Assembly (NCBI GenBank): GCA_036245805.1
Contig: BTRK01000002.1
Span: 36,314,661 to 36,378,660 of the forward strand
DNA: 64,000 bases
From: Pristionchus mayeri
Taxonomy: Eukaryota > Nematoda > Chromadorea > Rhabditida > Neodiplogasteridae
Direction of reading: 5' to 3'
Shown here: piece by piece, positions 32,501 to 44,278 of the stretch
Numbering within the stretch: position 1 is the first letter of the stretch
Layout: the number at the start of each line of letters is the position of its first letter
Notes under the pieces: model-generated
What the model was told of the DNA's origin: nothing
The model's database searches: none
Seen by the model: the letters and a program-made list of their open reading frames with translations, nothing else
Made by a program: the position numbers and the translations under genes

Positions 32501-35500
32501 TCTGATCAGAGCGGGAGATTCTAGGGAGAAGGGAACTAATCGAGTGGTCGAGAAGGAAGGGGGAGAAGGGAGGGAAGAGCACTCGAGGCCCTCGTCCGTA
32601 GAATTCCCGGTGACCAATTCAAATCTGATCAGACCGGGAGATTCTAGGGAGAAGGGAACTGATCGAGTGGTGAAGAGAAGGAAGGGGGAGGAAGGGAGGG
32701 AAGAGCACTCGAGGCCCTCGTCCGTAGAATTCCCGGTGATCAATTCAAATCTGATCAGACCGGGAGATTCTAGGGAGAAGGGAACTGATCGAGTGGTGAA
32801 GAGAAGGAAGGGGGAAGAAGGGAGGGAAGAGCACTCGAGGCCCTCGTCCGTAGAATTCCCCGGTGACCAATTCAAATCTGATCAGACCGGGAGATTCTAG
32901 GGAGAAGGGAACTGATCGAGTGGTGAAGAGAAGGAAGGGGGAAGAAGGGAGGGAAGAGCACTCGAGGCCCTCGTCCGTAGAATTCCCGGTGATCAATTCA
33001 AATCTGATCAGACCGGGAGATTCTAGGGAGAAGGGAACTGATCGAGTGGTGAAGAGAAGGAAGGGGGAAGAAGGGAGGGAAGAGCACTCGAGGCCCTCGT
33101 CCGTAGAATTCCCGGTGATCAATTCAAATCTGATCAGACCGGGAGATTCTAGGGAGAAGGGAACTGATCGAGAGGTGAAGAGAAGGAAGGGGGAAGAAGG
33201 GAGGGAAGAGCACTCGAGGCCCTCGTCCGTAGAATTCCCGGTGACCAATTCAAATCTGATCAGAGCGGGAGATTCTAGGGAGAAGGGAACTGATCGAGTG
33301 GTGAAGAGAAGGAAGGGGGAAGAAGGGAGGGAAGAGCACTCGAGGCCCTCGTCCGTAGAATTCCCGGTGACCAATTCAAATCTGATCAGACCGGGAGATT
33401 CTAGGGAGAAGGGAACTGATCGAGTGGTGAAGAGAAGGAAGGGGGAAGAAGGGAGGGAAGAGCACTCGAGGCCCTCGTCCGTAGAATTCCCGGTGATCAA
33501 TTCAAATCTGATCAGACCGGGAGATTCTGGGGAGAAGGGAACTGATCGAGTGGTGAAGAGAAGGAAGGGGGAAGAAGGGAGGGAAGAGCACTCGAGGCCC
33601 TCGTCCGTAGAATTCCCGGTGACCAATTCAAATCTGATCAGACCGGGAGATTCTAGGGAGAAGGGAACTGATCGAGTGGTCGAGAAGGAAGGGGGAAGAA
33701 GGGAGGGAAGAGCACTCGAGGCCCTCGTCCGTAGAATTCCCGGTGACCAATTCAAATCTGATCAGACCGGGAGATTCTAGGGAGAAGGGAACTGATCGAG
33801 TGGTGAAGAGAAGGAAGGGGGAAGAAGGGAGGGAAGAGCACTCGAGGCCCCCGTCCGTAGAATTCCCGGTGATCAATTCAAAAATCTGATCAGACCGGGA
33901 GATTCTAGGGAGAAGGGAACTGATCGAGTGGTCGAGATGGAAGGGGAAGAAGGGAGGGAAGAGCACTCGAGGCCCTCGTCCGTAGAATTCCCGGTGATCA
34001 ATTCAAATCTGATCAGACCGGGAGATTCTAGGGAGAAGGGAACTGATCGAGTGGTGAAGAGAAGGAAGGGGGAAGAAGGGAGGGAAGAGCACTCGAGGCC
34101 CTCGTCCGTAGAATTCCCGGTGATCAATTCAAATCTGATCAGACCGGGAGATTCTAGGGAGAAGGGAACTGATCGAGAGGTGAAGAGAAGGAAGGGGGAA
34201 GAAGGGAGGGAAGAGCACTCGAGGCCCTCGTCCGTAGAATTCCCGGTGACCAATTCAAATCTGATCAGAGCGGGAGATTCTAGGGAGAAGGGAACTGATC
34301 GAGTGGTGAAGAGAATGAAGGGGGAAGAAGGGAGGGAAGAGCACTCGAGGCCCTCGTCCGTAGAATTCCCGGTGATCAATTCAAATCTGATCAGACCGGG
34401 AGATTCTAGGGAGAAGGGAACTGATCGAGTGGTGAAGAGAAGGAAGGGGGAAGAAGGGAGGGAAGAGCAATCGAGGCCCTCGTCCGTAGAATTCCCGGTA
34501 ATCAATTCAAATCTGATCAGACCGGGAGATTCTAGGGAGAAGGGAACTGATCGAGTGGTCGATAAGGAAGGGGGGGGGGAAGGGAGGGAAGAGCACTCGA
34601 GGCCCTCGTCCGTAGAATTCCCGGTGATCAATTCAAATCTGATCAGACCGGGAGATTCTAGGGAGAAGGGAACTGATCGAGTGGTGAAGAGAAGGAAGGG
34701 TAAAGAAGGGAGGGAAGAGCACTCGAGGCCCTCGTCCGTAGAATTCCCGGTGATCAATTCAAATCTGATCAGACCGGGAGATTCTATGGAGAAGGGAACT
34801 GATCGAGTGGTCAAGAGAAGGAAGGGGAAGAAGGGAGGGAAGAGCACTCGAGGCCCTCGTCCGTAGAATTCCCGGTGACCAATTCAAATCTGATCAGACT
34901 GGGAGATTCTAGGGAGAAGGGAACTGATCGAGTGGTCACGAGAAGGAAGGGGGAAGAAGGGAGGAAAGAACACTCGAGGCCCTCGTCCGTAGAATTCCCG
35001 GTGACCAATTCAAATCTGATCAGACTGGGAGATTCTAGGGAGAAGGGAACTGATCGAGTGGTCACGAGAAGGAAGGGGGAAGAAGGGAGGGAAGAACACT
35101 CGAGGCCCTCGTCCGTAGAATTCCCGGTGACCAATTCAAATCTGATCAGACCGGGAGATTCTAGGGAGAAGGGAACTGATCGAGTGGTGAAGAGAAGGAA
35201 GGGGGAAGAAGGGAGGGAAGAGCACTCGAGGCCCTCGTCCGTAGAATTCCCGGTGACCAATTCAAATCTGATCAGAGCGGGAGATTCTAGGGAGAAGGGA
35301 ACTAATCGAGTGGTCGAGAAGGAAGGGGGAGAAGGGAGGGAAGAGCACTCGAGGCCCTCGTCCGTAGAATTCCCGGTGACCAATTCAAATCTGATCAGAC
35401 CGGGAGATTCTAGGGAGAAGGGAACTGATCGAGTGGTGAAGAGAAGGAAGGGGGAGGAAGGGAGGGAAGAGCACTCGAGGCCCTCGTCCGTAGAATTCCC

Positions 35501-36282
35501 GGTGATCAATTCAAATCTGATCAGACCGGGAGATTCTAGGGAGAAGGGAACTGATCGAGTGGTGAAGAGAAGGAAGGGGGAAGAAGGGAGGGAAGAGCAC
35601 TCGAGGCCCTCGTCCGTAGAATTCCCGGTGACCAATTCAAATCTGATCAGACCGGGAGATTCTAGGGAGAAGGGAACTGATCGAGTGGTGAAGAGAAGGA
35701 AGGGGGAAGAAGGGAGGGAAGAGCACTCGAGGCCCTCGTCCGTAGAATTCCCGGTGATCAATTCAAATCTGATCAGACCGGGGAGATTCTAGGGAGAAGG
35801 GAACTGATCGAGTGGTGAAGAGAAGGAAGGGGGAAGAAGGGAGGGAAGAGCACTCGAGGCCCTCGTCCGTAGAATTCCCGGTGACCAATTCAAATCTGAT
35901 CAGACCGGGAGATTCTAGGGAGAAGGGAACTGATCGAGTGGTGAAGAGAAGGAAGGGGGAAGAAGGGAGGGAAGAGCACTCGAGGCCCTCGTCCGTAGAA
36001 TTCCCGGTGATCAATTCAAATCTGATCAGACCGGGAGATTCTAGGGAGAAGGGAACTGATCGAGTGGTAAAGAGAAGGAAGGGGGAAGAAGGGAGGGAAG
36101 AGCACTCGAGGCCCTCGTCCGTAGAATTCCCGGTGACCAATTCAAATCTGATCAGACCGGGAGATTCTAGGGAGAAGGGAACTGATCGAGTGGTGAAGAG
36201 AAGGAAGGGGGAAGAAGGGAGGGAAGAGCACTCGAGGCCCTCGTCCGTAGAATTCCCGGTGATCAATTCAAATCTGATCAAC
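26528..36282 (+). repeat. Array subfamily A
   Basis: Monomers here mostly carry GTGGTGAAGAG and GGTGATCAATTC. A cluster of distinctive monomers (CAGACTGGGAG twice, then CAGAGCGGGAG) recurs with starts near 28965, 32109 and 34875, giving higher-order spacings of 3144 and 2766 bp. These differ by exactly three monomers. Confidence 0.85.
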
Positions 36283-36782
36283 NNNNNNNNNNNNNNNNNN
36301 NNNNNNNNNNNNNNNNNNNNNNNNNNNNNNNNNNNNNNNNNNNNNNNNNNNNNNNNNNNNNNNNNNNNNNNNNNNNNNNNNNNNNNNNNNNNNNNNNNNN
36401 NNNNNNNNNNNNNNNNNNNNNNNNNNNNNNNNNNNNNNNNNNNNNNNNNNNNNNNNNNNNNNNNNNNNNNNNNNNNNNNNNNNNNNNNNNNNNNNNNNNN
36501 NNNNNNNNNNNNNNNNNNNNNNNNNNNNNNNNNNNNNNNNNNNNNNNNNNNNNNNNNNNNNNNNNNNNNNNNNNNNNNNNNNNNNNNNNNNNNNNNNNNN
36601 NNNNNNNNNNNNNNNNNNNNNNNNNNNNNNNNNNNNNNNNNNNNNNNNNNNNNNNNNNNNNNNNNNNNNNNNNNNNNNNNNNNNNNNNNNNNNNNNNNNN
36701 NNNNNNNNNNNNNNNNNNNNNNNNNNNNNNNNNNNNNNNNNNNNNNNNNNNNNNNNNNNNNNNNNNNNNNNNNNNNNNNNNN
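36283..36782. other. Assembly gap of 500 N
   Basis: Exactly 500 unknown bases lie inside the satellite. The round size suggests a placeholder, so the true array is probably longer. The subfamily changes from A to B across the gap. Confidence 0.99.
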
Positions 36783-39700
36783 GTCTGATCGAGTGGTGAG
36801 GAGAAGGAAGGGGAAAGAAGGGAGGGAAGAGCACTCGAGGCCCTCGTCAATAGAATTCCCGGTGACCAATTCAAATCTGATCAGACCGGGAGATTCTAGG
36901 GAGAAGGGAACTGATCGAGTGGTCAAGAGAAGGAAGGGGGAAGAAGGGAGGGAAGAGTACTCGAGGCCCTCGTCCGTAGAATTCCCGGTGACCAATTCAA
37001 ATCTGATCAGACCGGGAGATTCTAGGGAGAAGGGAACTGATCGAGTGGTCAAGAGAAGAAAGGGGGAAGAAGGGAGGGAAGAGCACTCGAGGCCTTCGTC
37101 CGTAGAATTCCCAGAGACCAATTCAAATCTGATCAGACCGGGAGATTCTAGGGAGAAGGGAACTGATCGAGTGGTCAAGAGAAGGAAGGGGGAAGAAGGG
37201 AGGGAAGAGCACTCGAGGCCTTCGTCCGTAGAATTCCCGGTGACCAATTCAAATCTGATCAGACCGGGAGATTCTAGGGAGAAGGGAACTGATCGAGTGG
37301 TCAAGAGAAGGAAGGGGGAAGAAGGGAGGGGGAAGAAGGGAGGGAAGAGCACTCGAGGCCCTCGTCCGTAGAATTCCCGGTGACCAATTCAAATCTGATC
37401 AGACCGGGAGATTCTAGGGAGAAGGGAACTGATCGAGTGGTGAGGAGAAGGAAGGGGAAAGAAGGGAGGGAAGAGCACTCGAGGCCCTCGTCAATAGAAT
37501 TCCCGGTGACCAATTCAAATCTGATCAGACCGGGAGATTCTAGGGAGAAGGGAACTGATCGAGTGGGGAGGAGAAGGAAGGGGGAGGAAGGGAGGGAAGA
37601 GCACTCGAAGCCCTCGTCAATAGAATTCCCGGTGACCAGTTCAAATCTGATCAGATCGGGAGATTCTAGGGAGAAGGGAACTGATCGAGTGGTCAAGAGA
37701 AGGAAGGGGGAGGAAGGGAGGGAAGAGCACTCGAGGCCCTCGTCAATAGAATTCCCGGTGACCAATTCAAATCTGATCAGACCGGGAGATTCTAGGGAGA
37801 AGGGAACTGATCGAGTGGTCAAGAGAAGGAAGGGGGAAGAAGGGAGGGAAGAGCACTCGAGGCCCTCGTCCGGAGAATTTCCGGTGACCAATTCAAATCT
37901 GATCAGACCGGGAGATTCTAGGGAGAAGGGAACTGATCGAGTGGTGAGGAGAAGGAAGGGGAAAGAAGGGAGGGAAGAGCACTCGAGGCCCTCGTCAATA
38001 GAATTCCCGGTGACCAATTCAAATCTGATCAGACCGGGAGATTCTAGGGAGAAGGGAACTGATCGAGTGGTCAAGAGAAGGAAGGGGGAAGAAGGGAGGG
38101 AAGAGTACTCGAGGCCCTCGTCCGTAGAATTCCCGGTGACCAATTCAAATCTGATCAGACCGGGAGATTCTAGGGAGAAGGGAACTGATCGAGTGGTCAA
38201 GAGAAGGAAGGGGGAAGAAGGGAGGGAAGAGCACTCGAGGCCCTCGTCCGGAGAATTTCCGGTGACCAATTCAAATCTGATCAGACCGGGAGATTCTAGG
38301 AAGAAGGGAACTGATCGAGTGGTCAAGAGAAGGAAGGGGGAGGAAGGGAGGGAAGAGCACTCGAGGCCCTCGTCAATAGAATTCCCGGTGACCAATTCAA
38401 ATCTGATCAGATCGGGAGATTCTAGGGAGAAGGGAACTGATCGAGTGGTCAAGAGAAGGAAGGGGGAAGAAGGGAGGGAAGAGCACTCGAGGCCTTCGTC
38501 CGTAGAATTCCCAATGACCAATTCAAATCTGATCAGACCGGGAGATTCTAGGGAGAAGGGAACTGATCGAGTGGTGAGGAGAATTAAGGGGGAGGAAGGG
38601 AGGGAAGAGCACTCGAGGCCCTCGTCAATAGAATTCCCGGTGACCAATTCAAATCTGATCAGATCGGGAGATTCTAGGGAGAAGGGAACTGATCGAGTGG
38701 TCAAGAGAAGGAAGGGGGAAGAAGGGAGGGGGAAGAAGGGAGGGAAGAGCACTCGAGGCCCTCGTCCGTAGAATTCCCGGTGACCAATTCAAATCTGATC
38801 AGACCGGGAGATTCTAGGGAGAAGGGAACTGATCGAGTGGTCAAGAGAAGGAAGGGGGAAGAAGGGAGGGGGAAGAAGGGAGGGAAGAGCACTCGAGGCC
38901 CTCGTCCGTAGAATTCCCGGTGACCAATTCAAATCTGATCAGACCGGGAGATTCTAGGGAGAAGGGAACTGATCGAGTGGTGAGGAGAAGGAAGGGGAAA
39001 GAAGGGAGGGAAGAGCACTCGAGGCCCTCGTCCGTAGAATTCCCGGTGACCAATTCAAATCTGATCAGACCGGGAGATTCTAGGGAGAAGGGAACTGATC
39101 GAGTGGTCAAGAGAAGGAAGGGGGAAGAAGGGAGGGGAAGAAGGGAGGGAAGAGCACTCGAGGCCCTCGTCCGTAGAATTCCCGGTGACCAATTCAAATC
39201 TGATCAGACCGGGAGATTCTAGGGAGAAGGGAACTGATCGAGTGGTGAGGAGAAGGAAGGGGAAAGAAGGGAGGGAAGAGCACTCGAGGCCCTCGTCAAT
39301 AGAATTCCCGGTGACCAATTCAAATCTGATCAGACCGGGAGATTCTAGGGAGAAGGGAACTGATCGAGTGGGGAGGAGAAGGAAGGGGGAGGAAGGGAGG
39401 GAAGAGCACTCGAAGCCCTCGTCAATAGAATTCCCGGTGACCAGTTCAAATCTGATCAGATCGGGAGATTCTAGGGAGAAGGGAACTGATCGAGTGGTCA
39501 AGAGAAGGAAGGGGGAGGAAGGGAGGGAAGAGCACTCGAGGCCCTCGTCAATAGAATTCCCGGTGACCAATTCAAATCTGATCAGACCGGGAGATTCTAG
39601 GGAGAAGGGAACTGATCGAGTGGTCAAGAGAAGGAAGGGGGAAGAAGGGAGGGAAGAGCACTCGAGGCCCTCGTCCGGAGAATTTCCGGTGACCAATTCA

Positions 39701-42700
39701 AATCTGATCAGACCGGGAGATTCTAGGGAGAAGGGAACTGATCGAGTGGTGAGGAGAAGGAAGGGGAAAGAAGGGAGGGAAGAGCACTCGAGGCCCTCGT
39801 CAATAGAATTCCCGGTGACCAATTCAAATCTGATCAGACCGGGAGATTCTAGGGAGAAGGGAACTGATCGAGTGGTCAAGAGAAGGAAGGGGGAAGAAGG
39901 GAGGGAGAGTACTCGAGGCCCTCGTCCGTAGAATTCCCGGTGACCAATTCAAATCTGATCAGACCGGGAGATTCTAGGGAGAAGGGAACTGATCGAGTGG
40001 TCAAGAGAAGGAAGGGGGAAGAAGGGAGGGAAGAGCACTCGAGGCCCTCGTCCGGAGAATTTCCGGTGACCAATTCAAATCTGATCAGACCGGGAGATTC
40101 TAGGAAGAAGGGAACTGATCGAGTGGTCAAGAGAAGGAAGGGGGAGGAAGGGAGGGAAGAGCACTCGAGGCCCTCGTCAATAGAATTCCCGGTGACCAAT
40201 TCAAATCTGATCAGATCGGGAGATTCTAGGGAGAAGGGAACTGATCGAGTGGTCAAGAGAAGGAAGGGGGAAGAAGGGAGGGAAGAGCACTCGAGGCCTT
40301 CGTCCGTAGAATTCCCAATGACCAATTCAAATCTGATCAGACCGGGAGATTCTAGGGAGAAGGGAACTGATCGAGTGGTGAGGAGAATTAAGGGGGAGGA
40401 AGGGAGGGAAGAGCACTCGAGGCCCTCGTCAATAGAATTCCCGGTGACCAATTCAAATCTGATCAGATCGGGAGATTCTAGGGAGAAGGGAACTGATCGA
40501 GTGGTCAAGAGAAGGAAGGGGGAAGAAGGGAGGGAAGAGCACTCGAGGCCTTCGTCCGTAGAATTCCCAGTGACCAATTCAAATCTGATCAGACCGGGAG
40601 ATTCTAGGGAGAAGGGAACTGATCGAGTGGTGAGGAGAATTAAGGGGGAGGAAGGGAGGGAAGAGCACTCGAGGCCCTCGTCAATAGAATTCCCGGTGAC
40701 CAATTCAAATCTGATCAGATCGGGAGATTCTAGGGAGAAGGGAACTGATCGAGTGGTCAAGAGAAGGAAGGGGGAAGAAGGGAGGGAAGAGCACTCGAGG
40801 CCTTCGTCCGTAGAATTCCCAGTGACCAATTCAAATCTGATCAGACCGGGAGATTCTAGGGAGAAGGGAACTGATCGAGTGGTCAAGAGAAGAAAGGGGG
40901 AAGAAGGGAGGGAAGAGCACTCGAGGCCTTCGTCCGTAGAATTCCCAGTGACCAATTCAAATCTGATCAGACCGGGAGATTCTAGGGAGAAGGGAACTGA
41001 TCGAGTGGTCAAGAGAAGGAAGGGGGAAGAAGGGAGGGAAGAGCACTCGAGGCCTTCGTCCGTAGAATTCCCAGTGACCAATTCAAATCTGATCAGACCG
41101 GGAGATTCTAGGGAGAAGGGAACTGATCGAGTGGTCAAGAGAAGGAAGGGGGAAGAAGGGTGGGAAGAGCACTCGAGGCCCTCGTCCGGAGAATTTCCGG
41201 TGGTCAATTCAAATCTGATCAGACCGGGAGATTCTAGGGAGAAGGGAACTGATCGAGTGGTCAAGAGAAGGAAGGGGGAAGAAGGGAGGGAAGAGCACTC
41301 GAGGCCCCTCGTCCGTAGAATTCCCGGTGACCAATTCAAATCTGATCAGACCGGGAGATTCTAGGGAGAAGGGAACTGATCGAGTGGTGAGGAGAAGGAA
41401 GGGGAAAGAAGGGAGGGAAGAGCACTCGAGGCCCTCGTCAATAGAATTCCCGGTGACCAATTAAAATCTGATCAGACCGGGAGATTCTAGGGAGAAGGGA
41501 ACTGATCGAGTGGTCAAGAGAAGGAAGGGGGAAGAAGGGAGGGAAGAGTACTCGAGGCCCTCGTCCGTAGAATTCCCGGTGACCAATTCAAATCTGATCA
41601 GACCGGGAGATTCTAGGGAGAAGGCAACTGATCGAGTGGTCAAGAGAAGAAAGGGGGAAGAAGGGAGGGAAGAGCACTCGAGGCCTTCGTCCGTAGAATT
41701 CCCAGAGACCAATTCAAATCTGATCAGACCGGGAGATTCTAGGGAGAAGGGAACTGATCGAGTGGTCAAGAGAAGGAAGGGGGAAGAAGGGAGGGAAGAG
41801 CACTCGAGGCCTTCGTCCGTAGAATTCCCGGTGACCAATTCAAATCTGATCAGACCGGGAGATTCTAGGGAGAAGGGAACTGATCGAGTGGTCAAGAGAA
41901 GGAAGGGGGAAGAAGGGAGGGGGAAGAAGGGAGGGAAGAGCACTCGAGGCCCTCGTCCGTAGAATTCCCGGTGACCAATTCAAATCTGATCAGACCGGGA
42001 GATTCTAGGGAGAAGGGAACTGATCGAGTGGTGAGGAGAAGGAAGGGGAAAGAAGGGAGGGAAGAGCACTCGAGGCCCTCGTCAATAGAATTCCCGGTGA
42101 CCAATTCAAATCTGATCAGACCGGGAGATTCTAGGGAGAAGGGAACTGATCGAGTGGTCAAGAGAAGGAAGGGGGAAGAAGGGAGGGAAGAGTACTCAAG
42201 GCCCTCGTCCGTAGAATTCCCGGTGACCAATTCAAATCTGATCAGACCGGGAGATTCTAGGGAGAAGGCAACTGATCGAGTGGTCAAGAGAAGGAAGGGG
42301 GAAGAAGGGAGGGAAGAGCACTCGAGGCCTTCGTCCGTAGAATTCCCAGAGACCAATTCAAATCTGATCAGACCGGGAGATTCTAGGGAGAAGGGAACTG
42401 ATCGAGTGGTCAAGAGAAGGAAGGGGGAAGAAGGGAGGGAAGAGCACTCGAGGCCTTCGTCCGTAGAATTCCCGGTGACCAATTCAAATCTGATCAGACC
42501 GGGAGATTCTAGGGAGAAGGGAACTGATCGAGTGGTCAAGAGAAGGAAGGGGAAGAAGGGAGGGGGAAGAAGGGAGGGAAGAGCACTCGAGGCCCTCGTC
42601 CGTAGAATTCCCGGTGACCAATTCAAATCTGATCAGACCGGGAGATTCTAGGGAGAAGGGAACTGATCGAGTGGTCAAGAGAAGGAAGGGGGAAGAAGGG

Positions 42701-44278
42701 AGGGAAGAGCACTCGAGGCCTTCGTCCGTAGAATTCCCGGTGACCAATTCAAATCTGATCAGACCGGGAGATTCTAGGGAGAAGGGAACTGATCGAGTGG
42801 TCAAGAGAAGGAAGGGGGAAGAAGGGTGGGAAGAGCACTCGAGGCCCTCGTCCGGAGAATTTCCGGTGGTCAATTCAAATCTGATCAGACCGGGAGATTC
42901 TAGGGAGAAGGGAACTGATCGAGTGGTCAAGAGAAGGAAGGGGGAAGAAGGGAGGGAAGAGCACTCGAGGCCCTCGTCCGTAGAATTCCCGGTGACCAAT
43001 TCAAATCTGATCAGACCGGGAGATTCTAGGGAGAAGGGAACTGATCGAGTGGTGAGGAGAAGGAAGGGGAAAGAAGGGAGGGAAGAGCACTCGAGGCCCT
43101 CGTCAATAGAATTCCCGGTGACCAATTAAAATCTGATCAGACCGGGAGATTCTAGGGAGAAGGGAACTGATCGAGTGGTCAAGAGAAGGAAGGGGGAAGA
43201 AGGGAGGGAAGAGTACTCGAGGCCCTCGTCCGTAGAATTCCCGGTGACCAATTCAAATCTGATCAGACCGGGAGATTCTAGGGAGAAGGCAACTGATCGA
43301 GTGGTCAAGAGAAGAAAGGGGGAAGAAGGGAGGGAAGAGCACTCGAGGCCTTCGTCCGTAGAATTCCCAGAGACCAATTCAAATCTGATCAGACCGGGAG
43401 ATTCTAGGGAGAAGGGAACTGATCGAGTGGTCAAGAGAAGGAAGGGGGAAGAAGGGAGGGAAGAGCACTCGAGGCCTTCGTCCGTAGAATTCCCGGTGAC
43501 CAATTCAAATCTGATCAGACCGGGAGATTCTAGGGAGAAGGGAACTGATCGAGTGGTCAAGAGAAGGAAGGGGGAAGAAGGGAGGGGGAAGAAGGGAGGG
43601 AAGAGCACTCGAGGCCCTCGTCCGTAGAATTCCCGGTGACCAATTCAAATCTGATCAGACCGGGAGATTCTAGGGAGAAGGGAACTGATCGAGTGGTGAG
43701 GAGAAGGAAGGGGAAAGAAGGGAGGGAAGAGCACTCGAGGCCCTCGTCAATAGAATTCCCGGTGACCAATTCAAATCTGATCAGACCGGGAGATTCTAGG
43801 GAGAAGGGAACTGATCGAGTGGTCAAGAGAAGGAAGGGGGAAGAAGGGAGGGAAGAGTACTCAAGGCCCTCGTCCGTAGAATTCCCGGTGACCAATTCAA
43901 ATCTGATCAGACCGGGAGATTCTAGGGAGAAGGCAACTGATCGAGTGGTCAAGAGAAGGAAGGGGGAAGAAGGGAGGGAAGAGCACTCGAGGCCTTCGTC
44001 CGTAGAATTCCCAGAGACCAATTCAAATCTGATCAGACCGGGAGATTCTAGGGAGAAGGGAACTGATCGAGTGGTCAAGAGAAGGAAGGGGGAAGAAGGG
44101 AGGGAAGAGCACTCGAGGCCTTCGTCCGTAGAATTCCCGGTGACCAATTCAAATCTGATCAGACCGGGAGATTCTAGGGAGAAGGGAACTGATCGAGTGG
44201 TCAAGAGAAGGAAGGGGGAAGAAGGGAGGGGAAGAAGGGAGGGAAGAGCACTCGAGGCCCTCGTCCGTAGAATTCCCG
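36783..44278 (+). repeat. Array subfamily B
   Basis: Monomers typically have GTGGTCAAGAG, GGTGACCAATTC and frequent CGTCAATAGAATTC. Several carry a 13- to 14-bp insertion that doubles GGGGGAAGAAGGGAG and breaks the reading frame. Blocks repeat with offsets of 1805 bp (37380 to 39185) and 1665 bp (41971 to 43636). Confidence 0.85.
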
